Source of the DNA: Pontibacillus marinus BH030004 = DSM 16465
GTDB lineage: Bacteria; Bacillota; Bacilli; Bacillales; BH030062
Assembly: GCF_000425225.1 (NCBI RefSeq)
Contig: NZ_KE384337.1
Coordinates: 33,366-88,935 of the forward strand
Direction: 5' to 3'
Length of the DNA stretch: 55,570 nt
This document shows, piece after piece, positions 1-9,005 of this stretch (its first letter is position 1; each line of letters opens with the position of its first letter). The position numbers and the translations under genes are program-made. A model generated the notes under the pieces. It was not told the origin of the DNA and did not search any database. It was given only the letters and a program-made list of their open reading frames with translations.

Positions 1-103
1 GGGCGTGGGATTCTCCTTCTCGGGCGTGGGATTCTACTCCCTGGGCGTGGGATTCCTTCTCGGGCGGGGGATTCTACTCCCCGGGCGTGGGATTCTACTC
101 CTC
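1..103. repeat. G-rich tandem repeat, about five units of 19-22 bp
   Basis: Five imperfect copies of GGGCGTGGGATTCTACTCC begin near positions 1, 22, 43, 62 and 83. The third unit is shortened and the fourth has GGGCGGGGG. Each unit holds two runs of three or more G separated by CGT or CG, giving about ten G-runs in 100 bp on the plus strand. The array lies downstream of the minD terminator and may continue past the left edge of the window. No coding frame is apparent. Confidence 0.85.
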
Positions 104-133
104 CAAGGAATGGAACCCTATACTTCACTAACC

Positions 134-171
134 AAAAAAAGAGCATCAAATTGCAATGCAATTTGATGCTC
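134..171 (-). terminator. Intrinsic terminator of the mre-min operon
   Basis: A perfect 15-bp inverted repeat (141-155 with 157-171, GAGCATCAAATTGCA arms) is followed on the minus strand by seven T (134-140). It lies 25 bp downstream of the minD stop codon, so it ends the leftward min transcript. Confidence 0.9.
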
Positions 172-195
172 TCGTTATTATCTACATATTTTAAA

Positions 196-993
196 TTACG
201 AGCGTATTCCAAAGAACCGTTTCACTTTTGTAAATACCCCTTTTTCATCTTCTAATGACATAAGTGGTACAGATTCTCCTAAGATACGGCGTGCGATGTT
301 ACGGTAGGAGATGGATGCTTTCGTATTTGGTTGGAAAGCAATCGGCTCCCCACTATTTGATGCCTTAATCACATCATCATCATCTGCAACAATGCCTAAT
401 AAATCGATGGATAGAATCGTAACAATTTCATCCACGTCAAACATATCGCCGTTTTCAACCATATGTCTACGGATTCGATTGACGACCAAACGTGGTGGTT
501 CAATATCTTCTTGTTCGAGAAGACCAATAATACGATCTGCATCACGTACAGATGATTTTTCAGGTGTTGTTACAACGATGGCTTTATCAGCACCTGCTAC
601 GGCATTTTTATAGCCTTGTTCAATACCTGCTGGGCAATCAATTAATATGTAGTCATAATCTTGTTTTAACTCATTGATGATTTTGACCATGCCTTCAGGA
701 TTTAAATCCGATTTATCGCTTGTTTGAGCAGCAGGAAGCAGGGATAGGTCGTCGAAACGCTTGTCCTTAATTAATGCTTGATTCAGACGACAACGCTCTT
801 GAATCACGTCTACGATATCAAAGATGATGCGGTTTTCGAGCCCCATCACAACATCAAGGTTACGCAGTCCAATATCTGTATCAATTAAACATACCTTTTT
901 CCCCATTAATGCTAATGCAGTTCCTAGATTGGCTGTGGTTGTCGTTTTTCCCACGCCACCTTTTCCTGATGTTATAACGATCGATTCACCCAT
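196..993 (-). CDS. minD: Septum site-determining ATPase MinD
   Basis: MinD is a membrane-associated ParA/MinD-family ATPase that recruits the division inhibitor MinC to cell poles and membrane, blocking FtsZ-ring assembly there. The 265-residue length is typical. The deviant Walker A motif SGKGGVGKTT is at residues 9-18, with signature Lys11 and Lys16. The Walker B region (ILIDCPAG) is near residue 118. The last ~14 residues (FTKVKRFFGIRS) look like the amphipathic membrane-targeting helix. The ATG follows an AAAGGAG site and overlaps the end of minC by 8 bp, so the two genes are probably translationally coupled. It is the last gene before a strong terminator. Confidence 0.97.
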   Translation of the reverse strand: MGESIVITSGKGGVGKTTTTANLGTALALMGKKVCLIDTDIGLRNLDVVMGLENRIIFDIVDVIQERCRLNQALIKDKRFDDLSLLPAAQTSDKSDLNPEGMVKIINELKQDYDYILIDCPAGIEQGYKNAVAGADKAIVVTTPEKSSVRDADRIIGLLEQEDIEPPRLVVNRIRRHMVENGDMFDVDEIVTILSIDLLGIVADDDDVIKASNSGEPIAFQPNTKASISYRNIARRILGESVPLMSLEDEKGVFTKVKRFFGIRS

Positions 994-1672
994 TTAGCAT
1001 TCTCCTTTCTACCCCATTCATTTCAGGTCTTTTCTGTGCAAGAAGCTGCAAACGATCGATCATGATCTTCTCTTGACCTTCATCTACATATCCGCATTCC
1101 ATATAGACACCTTCTGTATCATAATCTGGAGAACGACTAATGTAATCGGCAATACGTAGTTGGTTCGGCTTCATGTAGGATGCAGCAATCACGGCTTGGT
1201 TGTTTCCGTTCACACCGGCATGAGCGATTCCTTGAAGGTTTCCCATCACATAGATGTTCCCTGATGCGATTATTTTTCCTCCAGGATTCACATCCCCTAC
1301 TAAAAGAAGATCCCCTCTCACTTCTAACACTTGCCCGCTACGGACAACTTTAAAAATGGGCGTAATTTCCTTATCTTTTTTCCATTCTAGTGCTTCGTTT
1401 TTTGTGATGACATTCGAGTTCACGGACTGAATGACGAGTTTATTGTGATTGCGTATAAGCTCTTTTAGCTGTTCCTCTTGTTGTTCATCTAAATAGCGGT
1501 TACCAAGCTGAATATTGACGGTAACCATGGGCTGATCCTCATCAATATATTTCTGTGAAATCTTTTGATCGAGCTCATATAACACATCTTCAAAAGAGCA
1601 CGTATCATCAATATGCAGTGTTAGTCCATCTTTTGTGCCTTTTATCGTTACGATTGGCTTCTTGTTACTCAC
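986..1672 (-). CDS. minC: Septum site-determining protein MinC
   Basis: MinC is the FtsZ-antagonising partner of MinD. At 228 residues it has the expected two-domain form: an N-terminal FtsZ-interacting domain (about 1-100) and a C-terminal MinD-binding beta-helix (about 105-228). The beta-helix contains the glycine-rich turns RGDLLLVGDVNPGG and GNIYVMGNLQG. The start codon is GTG, preceded by GAGGTG eight bases upstream. It lies between mreD and minD in the order known from Bacillus subtilis (mreBCD-minCD) and overlaps minD by 8 bp. Confidence 0.96.
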   Translation of the reverse strand: MSNKKPIVTIKGTKDGLTLHIDDTCSFEDVLYELDQKISQKYIDEDQPMVTVNIQLGNRYLDEQQEEQLKELIRNHNKLVIQSVNSNVITKNEALEWKKDKEITPIFKVVRSGQVLEVRGDLLLVGDVNPGGKIIASGNIYVMGNLQGIAHAGVNGNNQAVIAASYMKPNQLRIADYISRSPDYDTEGVYMECGYVDEGQEKIMIDRLQLLAQKRPEMNGVERRMLNG

Positions 1673-1722
1673 GGAAGCTTCACCTCAAACATAATATTCG
1701 ACTCTAATGATCAAAATTCCTT

Positions 1723-2262
1723 TCACACGGATTTTGGTCTTTCTAATTGGGTTTCCGACCATTGTTGTAACTTACCTGGAAACAAGGGATACAAAAAGAG
1801 TGCAAAAACAAGGTTCGCAATAATCGTAGGAATTAAGCGAATATGCCAATAAGGATCCCATCCCATATTTGTTACATCAACAAGCGTATAGAGGACAAAA
1901 AGGACAGTGTCTGCAAGAGCGACACTGACAATGGCTAGAATAATGGTGACGTACAAATTCGCATGAAGAAGCTTCTTCAATCCGTGAGCGATATATGTAA
2001 TCATCCCATATGCAAACATGTAAACCCCAAGCATATCTGTATAGAGTAAATCAACTAAAAATCCAAATATAATCCCGTATAACACACAATAGTACGTACG
2101 ATCATAGTCGTAAAATATCGCGATATACACAAGGATAATTAAGACCCAATGAGGGATAATGTGATAATTGGACATCACCCAATCATTGGGCAAAAAATCA
2201 ATCGCTGTACTTTCCAATACAAGAAAAACTAAGAGAATCAGAGGGAGATATAAGCGTTTCAT
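1723..2262 (-). CDS. mreD: Rod shape-determining membrane protein MreD
   Basis: MreD is an integral membrane component of the Rod (elongasome) complex that guides lateral wall synthesis. The 179-residue product is almost entirely hydrophobic, with about five predicted membrane segments, and is poorly conserved in sequence as is usual for this family. Its ATG overlaps the mreC stop as ATGA, indicating translational coupling. Identification rests on size, hydrophobic profile and the mreC-mreD-minC position. Confidence 0.92.
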   Translation of the reverse strand: MKRLYLPLILLVFLVLESTAIDFLPNDWVMSNYHIIPHWVLIILVYIAIFYDYDRTYYCVLYGIIFGFLVDLLYTDMLGVYMFAYGMITYIAHGLKKLLHANLYVTIILAIVSVALADTVLFVLYTLVDVTNMGWDPYWHIRLIPTIIANLVFALFLYPLFPGKLQQWSETQLERPKSV

Positions 2263-3155
2263 TCACTTGAATCCCCCTTGTCTTCCTCCTTCATTTCTGG
2301 CTCTTCATCCAATGGAGGAGAGTAGATTTCCCGATCAACAACAGATACGTGGTTGATATCATATAAATTGGCCGCTGGATTTATGTAAGCGGTTTGGGTC
2401 AATCCATATTCATCAATGATGACCTCTTCAATTTTACCAATTAATAGATTACGAGGGAATACGCCACCCATACCCGAACTTACGACCATCTGACCTTTTT
2501 CAATCTCTGCATCATAAGGAATATGTTTGAGCATAAGTCTCTCATCGTCTTCTTGATCTCCTTCAATCAAACCATACACATTGTTTTCGGGTACCATGGC
2601 ATGGATTCTTGTAGACCGATCAAAGCCCGTAAGCAAACGAACAGTCGACGTAATCGCTGATGTCGTCTGCACTTTACCTATTAAGCCCTCTCCTGTAATG
2701 ACAGCCATGTCAGGCTTAACCCCATGCTTTTGACCTTTGTTGATGGTCAGTTGCTCAAACCAATGAGGTTCTGGGCTACGAGCGATGACAGACGCTTGGA
2801 TAGGCTCATAATCTCGAATACTTTCTTTTTTGTCTAACAAGCTCCGGAGTTCTTTATTTTCTTTTCGCAACGCCTGAACTTCATACAGCAATCCTTTAAA
2901 GTCTGACAGGCGTGATTTCAATAACTCATTTTGCTTATACGTTTCTTGGATATCCTCTATGTTATCAAAGATTCCAGTTACAAACTGCACCGGAGTATGA
3001 AAAGCAGTTTGTACCCAGCCGGTTGTATCCTTTAGAAATTCTTCTGGAAAAGTTAAATTGTCTCGATCTCTCATCGAAAATCCAATCAATGCCACCAAAA
3101 GAATAAAGCTGAAGAGAATTAAAATGAGACGTTTATTACGAAAAAACGATGGCAT
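2259..3155 (-). CDS. mreC: Rod shape-determining protein MreC
   Basis: MreC is a bitopic membrane protein that scaffolds the elongation machinery outside the membrane. In its 298 residues one N-terminal membrane segment (about residues 9-26) is followed by a coiled coil (about 65-110, rich in K/E/L heptads). The extracellular beta domain contains VITGEGLIGKV and VVSSGMGGVFPRNLLIGKI, typical MreC signatures. The last ~25 residues are acidic. The ATG has an AGAGGTG site seven bases upstream. It is the second gene of mreBCD. Confidence 0.95.
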   Translation of the reverse strand: MPSFFRNKRLILILFSFILLVALIGFSMRDRDNLTFPEEFLKDTTGWVQTAFHTPVQFVTGIFDNIEDIQETYKQNELLKSRLSDFKGLLYEVQALRKENKELRSLLDKKESIRDYEPIQASVIARSPEPHWFEQLTINKGQKHGVKPDMAVITGEGLIGKVQTTSAITSTVRLLTGFDRSTRIHAMVPENNVYGLIEGDQEDDERLMLKHIPYDAEIEKGQMVVSSGMGGVFPRNLLIGKIEEVIIDEYGLTQTAYINPAANLYDINHVSVVDREIYSPPLDEEPEMKEEDKGDSSE

Positions 3156-3170
3156 ATGTTACACCTCTAC

Positions 3171-4217
3171 TTAATCCATGCTAGTTCTGGAGGCTACATT
3201 AGGCTGTGATCTGAAATGGTGAATATACTCTAGTGATTTCCCTGTTCCAATCGCTACACAATCCAGTGGATCTTCTGCGACGAATACAGGCATTTTGGTT
3301 TCATCACTAATGACCTGATCAATATTTTTCAACAACGCACCTCCACCTGTTAAGACAATGCCACGATCCATAATATCCGCAGATAGCTCTGGAGGTGTTT
3401 TTTCTAGCGTTACCTTGACTGCGTCAATAATTTGATCAACTGTATCTTGTAAAGAGCCAGCAATCTCACTCGCAGAAATCGTGATTGTCTTAGGAAGTCC
3501 TGTGACCAGATCTCGACCTCTTATATCCAATTCTTCATCTTCAAGCGGTTTTCCTGCTGAACCGATCTCCATTTTTAACGTTTCTGCAGAACGCTCTCCA
3601 ATCATAAGGTTATATTCTTTACGAATGTGTTGAATAATTGCATCATCCATCTCGTCACCAGCTACTCGAATTGATTTGCTTGTAACGATTCCACCTAGAG
3701 AAATAATCGCAACCTCAGTGGTTCCTCCACCGATATCTACCACCATACTACCAGTCGGCTCCCAAACAGGCAATCCTGCACCGATTGCAGCAGCGAATGG
3801 TTCTGCAATTGGAAATGCGTCTTTTGCCCCTGCTTGCTTTGTAGCATCCACGACAGCACGCTCTTCAACCATGGTGATTCCAGATGGCACACAGACCATT
3901 ACATTTGGTTTGCGAGCAAACGCTGAACGCGTTTTTTGAGCCTTTTTAATGTAATACTTCATCATAGCTGCAGTTGTATCATAATCCGCAATTACGCCAT
4001 CCTTCATAGGACGAATGACGGAAATATTCGCTGGTGTACGCCCAACCATATGCTTAGCCGAGTTACCCACAGCTTGAATTTCACCTGTAGCTGAGTTTTT
4101 AGCAACAACGGATGGTTCACGCACCACCACACCTTTACCTTTTAAAAACACCAATGTATTTGCTGTACCTAAGTCGATACCTAAATCCTGTGAAAATCCA
4201 AAACCTGCCACGTTCAT
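3171..4217 (-). CDS. mreB: Rod shape-determining actin homologue MreB
   Basis: MreB is the bacterial actin that forms membrane-bound filaments orienting lateral peptidoglycan synthesis. Visible actin-fold motifs are phosphate 1 ([14 protein letters not shown]), phosphate 2 ([13 protein letters not shown]) and the adenosine motif ([12 protein letters not shown]). The ATG at 4217 is chosen because it gives the usual MreB N-terminus ([15 protein letters not shown], 348 residues) and has an AAAGGAAG site directly upstream. A longer in-frame start at 4271 adds 18 residues without a ribosome binding site and without family support. First gene of the mreBCD-minCD transcript. Confidence 0.95.
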   Translation of the reverse strand: MNVAGFGFSQDLGIDLGTANTLVFLKGKGVVVREPSVVAKNSATGEIQAVGNSAKHMVGRTPANISVIRPMKDGVIADYDTTAAMMKYYIKKAQKTRSAFARKPNVMVCVPSGITMVEERAVVDATKQAGAKDAFPIAEPFAAAIGAGLPVWEPTGSMVVDIGGGTTEVAIISLGGIVTSKSIRVAGDEMDDAIIQHIRKEYNLMIGERSAETLKMEIGSAGKPLEDEELDIRGRDLVTGLPKTITISASEIAGSLQDTVDQIIDAVKVTLEKTPPELSADIMDRGIVLTGGGALLKNIDQVISDETKMPVFVAEDPLDCVAIGTGKSLEYIHHFRSQPNVASRTSMD

Positions 4218-4375
4218 CTTCCTTTCTGTATATAAACCAAGTCTTACTATATGGTTATTCATAAATATCAAACACTATTTTAATCAATTCCCGAAAAATG
4301 GGAAGGAAAACACAAATTTAACCAATAATTAATCAATTTGACTCAAGATTTTTTATGTAACATAAAGCACACAAG

Positions 4376-4408
4376 AAGCGCCATTGCTTCATTCAGCAAA
4401 TGGCGCTT
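4376..4408 (-). terminator. Imperfect hairpin between radC and mreB
   Basis: AAGCGCCATTGC (4376-4387) pairs with GCAAATGGCGCTT (4396-4408) with one bulge. It lies downstream of radC and upstream of mreB on the minus strand. No strong T-run follows, so termination is only likely, not certain. The remaining sequence up to the mreB start is AT-rich and probably holds the mreB promoter, which I could not assign. Confidence 0.4.
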
Positions 4409-4461
4409 AAAGAATCGATTGTCTATATAATTATACGAAAAATAGGAAGAAATAGATAGTG

Positions 4462-5151
4462 TTACAAGTACCCTTTTTCTTTTAGTGAGACAAAATTTCT
4501 GTCTCCAATTACTAAATGATCTAAAAGTTCTATACCCAGCATCTTTCCACACTCCGTTAAGCGTCTTGTTACATGGATATCTTCTTGTGAAGGCGTAGGA
4601 TCTCCAGAGGGATGGTTATGAGCACATATTACAGAAGCCGCCGATCTTTTCACAGCTTCTTTGAAGACTTCACGAGGATGTACAATAGAGGCATTCAAAC
4701 TACCTATGAATATGGTCTGTCTGTGAATGACTTGATTTTTCGTATTTAAAAACATAGCAATAAAATGTTCCTGCTTCAAATCTCTCATTTCCTCCATCAC
4801 GTAATCAGCGCCATCCTCCGGGCTCTTAATGATATAACGTTCGTGAGGCTTGTGTGAGTGGATCCGCTTCCCAACTTCTAGGGCTGCTAGGATCGTTACT
4901 GCCTTTGCTGCCCCAATTCCTTTTATCGCTGTTAACTCTTCAATTGTGGCATCCTTCAATAAAGATAGCCCTTCAAAATGAATTAATACGCGTTGGGATA
5001 GAGATAAGACTGATTCCTGCTTTGATCCACTACTAATGAGTATGGCTAGTAACTCCTGATTAGTAAGATGTTTTGCCCCAAGGTGAACCAACCTCTCTCG
5101 TGGCCGTTCCTCCTCAGGGACTTGTTTCATTAACATGGGGACATCTGTCAA
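4462..5151 (-). CDS. radC: RadC / YsxA family JAMM-domain protein
   Basis: RadC-family protein. The historical DNA-repair role is not established and the biochemical function is uncertain. A helix-hairpin-helix-like segment (AIKGIGAAKAVTIL) in the N-terminal third precedes the C-terminal MPN/JAMM metallo-domain. That domain contains the metal-binding signature CAHNHPSGDPTPSQED. The TTG at 5151 is preferred: a perfect AGGAGG (5159-5164) sits seven bases upstream and gives 229 residues beginning LTDVPMLMKQVPEEERPRERL. The upstream ATG at 5172 has no ribosome binding site. The maf-radC-mreB order matches B. subtilis. Confidence 0.92.
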   Translation of the reverse strand: MTDVPMLMKQVPEEERPRERLVHLGAKHLTNQELLAILISSGSKQESVLSLSQRVLIHFEGLSLLKDATIEELTAIKGIGAAKAVTILAALEVGKRIHSHKPHERYIIKSPEDGADYVMEEMRDLKQEHFIAMFLNTKNQVIHRQTIFIGSLNASIVHPREVFKEAVKRSAASVICAHNHPSGDPTPSQEDIHVTRRLTECGKMLGIELLDHLVIGDRNFVSLKEKGYL

Positions 5152-5186
5152 AACATCGCCTCCTACATTCAATTCCCCTGAGGCCC

Positions 5187-5774
5187 TTACTTCATTTCTG
5201 AGATGCTAGGATAAATTCCAAATGTTCGAAGTGAGCGTACAACACGTGATAATGGCAACCCTACTACCGTATTGTAGTCACCTGAGATTTGTTTAACGAG
5301 CATAGCCCCTTCTGTTTGAATGCCATAGCCACCTGCTTTATCAAAAGAGTCACCTGTATCTAAATACAACTCAATGTCTTCTTTTGAGAGTGGCCAAAAC
5401 TCTACAGTCGTTCGGTCCACAATAAACATTTCTTGTTCAGGTGAGCGTAGCATAACTCCTGTATAAACTTGATGCTTTTGGCCACTTAGACTGCGTAGCA
5501 TTTGAAAGGCTTCTTCACGTGTGTTTGGCTTTTCTAAAACCTTGTCTTCATAACATACAATCGTATCTGCACTTAAGATGACCTCTTGATCAGATTCAAA
5601 TCCGATAGAACGACCTTTTCGCTCAGCCAATGTTTGTACATAAGTGCGAGGGTTATAGAAAGGCACGTTTGATTCGTCTACATCTTGTTTTCTTACTATG
5701 TGCTGTATATTGACTTGATTTAGTAATTCTCTACGTCTTGGAGAAGACGATGCTAAAATCAGTTGGTTGTTCAC
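5187..5774 (-). CDS. maf: Maf nucleoside triphosphate pyrophosphatase
   Basis: The Maf/YhdE family hydrolyses dTTP, UTP or modified nucleotides to monophosphates and is linked to septum inhibition. Motifs visible are LASSSPRRRELL at the N-terminus, LSADTIV, and GDYNTVVGLPLS near the C-terminus, all characteristic. The GTG at 5774 is preferred because AAAAGGA lies eight bases upstream; the ATG at 5783 directly abuts that site, with zero spacing. The product is 195 residues. It is followed by radC with a short gap, so the two are probably cotranscribed. Confidence 0.9.
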   Translation of the reverse strand: MNNQLILASSSPRRRELLNQVNIQHIVRKQDVDESNVPFYNPRTYVQTLAERKGRSIGFESDQEVILSADTIVCYEDKVLEKPNTREEAFQMLRSLSGQKHQVYTGVMLRSPEQEMFIVDRTTVEFWPLSKEDIELYLDTGDSFDKAGGYGIQTEGAMLVKQISGDYNTVVGLPLSRVVRSLRTFGIYPSISEMK

Positions 5775-5957
5775 ATTGATCATCCTTTTCTAGTTGTTCT
5801 AAAGAGTTCAGGGTCTATCTATCATACCTTCACCTTAATCGAAGGATCAAAACATGAAAATAGCAAAACTGCACTTTTACTCGATCTTAAAATAACCTTT
5901 TCAATTGGTTAATATTTGTTTTTAACATTAAATCTGTTTTAGAAATGTCATTTCACT

Positions 5958-7022
5958 CTATTGAACATATTGCTCGTAACCATACCAGACACCTAGCAAT
6001 GAGACCTGAATGGCCCATAAATTCGCAATGGTTTGATTCGTTTGATAGGACTGAACTGCACTTAAATATTGATTATAGCTTTGTTGAAGTGGAGCTGCTT
6101 GTTCAGTTATATTTTCTGGGATGCTAGATTTTAAAGAGTTCATTGGTTTGGCCAGTGCTCCAGCATCTCCAGATCCAGAAATAATCAGAGAAGCTGCAGG
6201 ACTTAATAAGGTTTGCCACTCGTTAGCGCCTGTTTGTACCCATTTTCCTTCAGGTTGAGCAACGTTTTTTTCAGTGCCAGACACATTCCAATCTTTCACA
6301 TACACTTCTACTTCTTGAGCTTTTAATAAAGTAGCCATCTCCTCAGCTTCAGCTTTTGATCCAGCTACTCCTGCAAACAAATAAAATTGTCCATCACGAG
6401 GCCATACATAGGTTTTGAACCCTTTTGTTGCTATCGCACTTTGCATAATTTCAGCTTTTTCTTTTGTGGAAAAAATCCCGGCTTGTACAACAAATGCACT
6501 TACTGTCGGGAATGTCATCGTGGTCTTTGATGCAGCTACAGCTTGTCCTCCATTTCCCTTATCTGTAACCGCTTCACCTTTGGTAGACGAATCTTCATTC
6601 GTCGTCTCCTTACCAGAAGCCGCTTCCTGTTGAGTGACATCATCTTGATACGCAGTTGATGATGATGCTTCAGGTGATTCCATACCTGCAAAAATACGGA
6701 GCATCATATACCCAAGCGCCACACCAATTAAGACGGCAGAAGCCCCTGCCATAATCATTCGTTTGATCGTTTTGGGAACGCCAAATCGATTGTTCTTTAC
6801 GGGATAGGTACGCTCCAGAACTGAAATGTCGTTCGAATTCGAATCATGATCATTTGAAGCATTCTTTTTTTGTTTCTCTTGTTCTTCCATCCAATCTTCA
6901 ATCGCTGAGGCCTGTTCATCTTGAGCCAATTGGACTTCTTTTTGAGCTTCCGATCCTTCCTTACGATCGAGGTACGTATCTTCACCATTGATGCGCACAG
7001 AAATTTTGTTACCCTTGTCCAC
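5958..7022 (-). CDS. spoIIB: SpoIIB-like SPOR-domain sporulation protein
   Basis: Likely counterpart of SpoIIB, which helps septal peptidoglycan thinning and SpoIIDMP localisation during engulfment. It has an acidic cytoplasmic N-terminus (about 1-88), one membrane helix (about 89-110), a low-complexity S/T/E linker and a SPOR-type peptidoglycan-binding domain (about 175-245; VVQAGIFSTKEKAE, YLFAGVAGSKAEAE). A ~100-residue tail follows. The start is GTG with AGAGGGG upstream. Position between the prepilin-peptidase side and maf is as in B. subtilis (comC-spoIIB-maf). Sequence conservation of this family is low, so context carries weight. Confidence 0.82.
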   Translation of the reverse strand: MDKGNKISVRINGEDTYLDRKEGSEAQKEVQLAQDEQASAIEDWMEEQEKQKKNASNDHDSNSNDISVLERTYPVKNNRFGVPKTIKRMIMAGASAVLIGVALGYMMLRIFAGMESPEASSSTAYQDDVTQQEAASGKETTNEDSSTKGEAVTDKGNGGQAVAASKTTMTFPTVSAFVVQAGIFSTKEKAEIMQSAIATKGFKTYVWPRDGQFYLFAGVAGSKAEAEEMATLLKAQEVEVYVKDWNVSGTEKNVAQPEGKWVQTGANEWQTLLSPAASLIISGSGDAGALAKPMNSLKSSIPENITEQAAPLQQSYNQYLSAVQSYQTNQTIANLWAIQVSLLGVWYGYEQYVQ

Positions 7023-7176
7023 GTTAACCCCTCTTTTCTAACTATGTTTGTTTTACCCTATCATAGTAGAAAAGAAAAAGGAGACGACTTTTGTCGGTAG
7101 ACCCCCATGTCTTTTCGTCATCTTTCTTCATAATGTTGCAAAAGAACTAAAGCGGAAGCGGCCGGGTTATGAATCC

Positions 7177-7210
7177 AAAAAAACCTATCCTTTAATAGAA
7201 GGATAGGTTT
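7177..7210 (-). terminator. Intrinsic terminator of the pilus operon
   Basis: A perfect 10-bp stem (AAACCTATCC, 7181-7190, with GGATAGGTTT, 7201-7210) is followed on the minus strand by a run of seven T. It begins at the stop codon of the PilO-like gene and so ends the leftward pilus transcript before spoIIB. Confidence 0.9.
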
Positions 7211-8405
7211 AACGTTCTGGGAGCAACACAGCTTCTCCAGCATATACGGTTTCAGAAGATAGTCCATTCACAGATTTCACGCGGTTAGCTAAGTCTTTAC
7301 TGTATGTTCCGTAAAATTCTTTGATGATACGGAAAAGCGTTTCATCCTCTTGGACCACGTGCTTATGCAGTTTCGGATCACCCTCAACAGCAATATTTTT
7401 CTCTGAAGGATCAATCCCCTGGAGTACAGGAAGTTTAATTTGACTTCCCTTGTTTACTTGATCTGTCTTCATTCCATTCACCTGTTTGATCTGTTCAGCC
7501 ATTGATCGGTTATACGTACCATAGAAGGACTTAATGATGCTGAAGAGTGTGTCATCAGATTGCACAACATGTGTTTCAGTGATTTGAGAGACCTCGTCTT
7601 CCTCATCACTAGAAGCTTCTTCTTGAGAATCACGATTTTGTTCCTCATCATCAGTTTCTTGATTTAAGTCTTCCTCATCATTATCAGGTTCCTGATCTGT
7701 AACGACTGAGTCTTCGCGATCAAGTGGATTATCTTTATTTGACGGAGGCTCATAATGATACTGTGGTAATTCATCTTGTAAGTTTTCCAATGCTGGATAA
7801 TAATAAGCTGAAAATGTAACAAGGTGAGTCAAGCGCTCTCCTTCGTCTTGGTCTTCAAAGGTAATCGCATCGATACTAACCAATCGAGATAAACGATTTA
7901 ACTCTTGTAAAAAGGAGAGCAAATCAGGGAATTCAGGTGAGATAACTTCAAGGTTAAAGGTTAATGCTCTTACTCCTGAAACTTTGGTTGTTTTCCCATC
8001 TGGTTGACCTGGTTGTTCTTCCGTAACTTCATTTGAAAGGTCTTCATCCTCCGTTAGTTCAGAATTTACACTTTCTTTTTGTTCCATCATAATGCTTTGA
8101 ATAAAGCTATTTGAAAGGCTTTCTGCTTTATCTAATGAGATTAATACTTGGTCTTGTACAGGAAGAACCGGTAACTTGCGTTGCATTTCTCGTGATGATT
8201 GAAATGAAATTGTGGTTCGGTTCTCTTCTTTTGTACGTAGTGTTTGTAAAATCTTCTCTTCATTCTCTAAGCTCGTTTCAAGTCTATCTAGCTCTTGATT
8301 GGCGGGTGACAAAAAGATGTCTTGTGCAATGAGAAACACACCAATTCCCGCTACAATCACAAGTGTTAAAAGAATGTAGTGGAGGCGAGACCATTCAGCT
8401 TTCAT
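7209..8405 (-). CDS. pilO: PilO-like pilus assembly protein with two C-terminal LysM domains
   Basis: Probable PilO-type component of the inner-membrane alignment complex of a type IV pilus. The ATG at 8405 is chosen because GAGGAGG lies nine bases upstream; a longer frame to 8501 would run deep into pilN. The 398-residue product has a membrane helix (about 8-28), a coiled coil (about 30-60) and a PilO-like periplasmic-type domain to about 225. A very acidic linker follows. It ends with two LysM repeats (about 277-330 and 347-398), each with HVVQ..TLF.IIK.FYGTY and a VNG turn. LysM binds N-acetylglucosamine in peptidoglycan, so this protein could anchor the pilus base in the wall. Overlaps pilN by 11 bp. 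Confidence 0.8.
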   Translation of the reverse strand: MKAEWSRLHYILLTLVIVAGIGVFLIAQDIFLSPANQELDRLETSLENEEKILQTLRTKEENRTTISFQSSREMQRKLPVLPVQDQVLISLDKAESLSNSFIQSIMMEQKESVNSELTEDEDLSNEVTEEQPGQPDGKTTKVSGVRALTFNLEVISPEFPDLLSFLQELNRLSRLVSIDAITFEDQDEGERLTHLVTFSAYYYPALENLQDELPQYHYEPPSNKDNPLDREDSVVTDQEPDNDEEDLNQETDDEEQNRDSQEEASSDEEDEVSQITETHVVQSDDTLFSIIKSFYGTYNRSMAEQIKQVNGMKTDQVNKGSQIKLPVLQGIDPSEKNIAVEGDPKLHKHVVQEDETLFRIIKEFYGTYSKDLANRVKSVNGLSSETVYAGEAVLLPER

Positions 8406-8985
8406 CCTGATCAACCTCCTCTTTCCACTTGGCTTCATCAATATCGACCTCGTAATTGGCAATATAACGAGGGCGATATTCCAATGGATCATATTGTTCA
8501 CTTATTTGTTCTGTTGTAATATTACTCAACTCAACATTTTGAATTGCATCTTCTTGCAGCAAGGTATTCGTGTAAGCCGCAACCTCTTGCAAACTATCAA
8601 AACGAACAATAAGCTGTAAGTTATTATCTTTGGTATATATGTAGCGTTCAAAATATCCACGCTCAGGTAACAACGAGATCATGCGTTCTAATAGTGAAAC
8701 GGAAGGAAAGATGGACACTTCCACTTGATCAACTGCTTGTTGAAGCTGTCTTCGATCCGCCTGTGTTTCATCTCGTAAAATCTCTTGATATTCCTCTTGT
8801 TCCTTTTGAACACTTTGGATTTCCTTTTGAATATCTTCTTGTTTTGCCTCAATTGCTTGCTTTTGCAGTCCTATCGCAATCACTGTCGCCAAGAGTAAAA
8901 TAATGCCAATAAAAGCGATTATAAAGGGGACGATGTTCCGTTTCTCTTTTTCTTCAAGTAGATTGATTTCTACAATCATCGTCAT
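8395..8985 (-). CDS. pilN: PilN-like pilus assembly protein
   Basis: Probable PilN. It has a short cytoplasmic N-terminus with the family motif INLLEEKEK (about residues 7-15), expected to contact PilM. One membrane helix (about 19-41), a coiled coil (about 42-75) and a small alpha/beta domain follow (196 residues). ATG at 8985 follows AAAGGGG with six-base spacing. It sits between pilM and the PilO-like gene in the canonical M-N-O order and overlaps the latter by 11 bp. Sequence conservation of this family is weak, so the call rests on architecture and order. Confidence 0.82.
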   Translation of the reverse strand: MTMIVEINLLEEKEKRNIVPFIIAFIGIILLLATVIAIGLQKQAIEAKQEDIQKEIQSVQKEQEEYQEILRDETQADRRQLQQAVDQVEVSIFPSVSLLERMISLLPERGYFERYIYTKDNNLQLIVRFDSLQEVAAYTNTLLQEDAIQNVELSNITTEQISEQYDPLEYRPRYIANYEVDIDEAKWKEEVDQDES

Positions 8986-9005
8986 GTTGCACCCCTTTGT
9001 CGTCT

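Noticed and set aside
1-103. Possible CRISPR array
   Set aside because: The units are directly adjacent, with no unique spacers of constant length and no cas genes nearby.
3171-4271. Longer mreB starting at 4271
   Set aside because: The extra 18 residues do not match MreB proteins and there is no ribosome binding site before that ATG, unlike the start at 4217.
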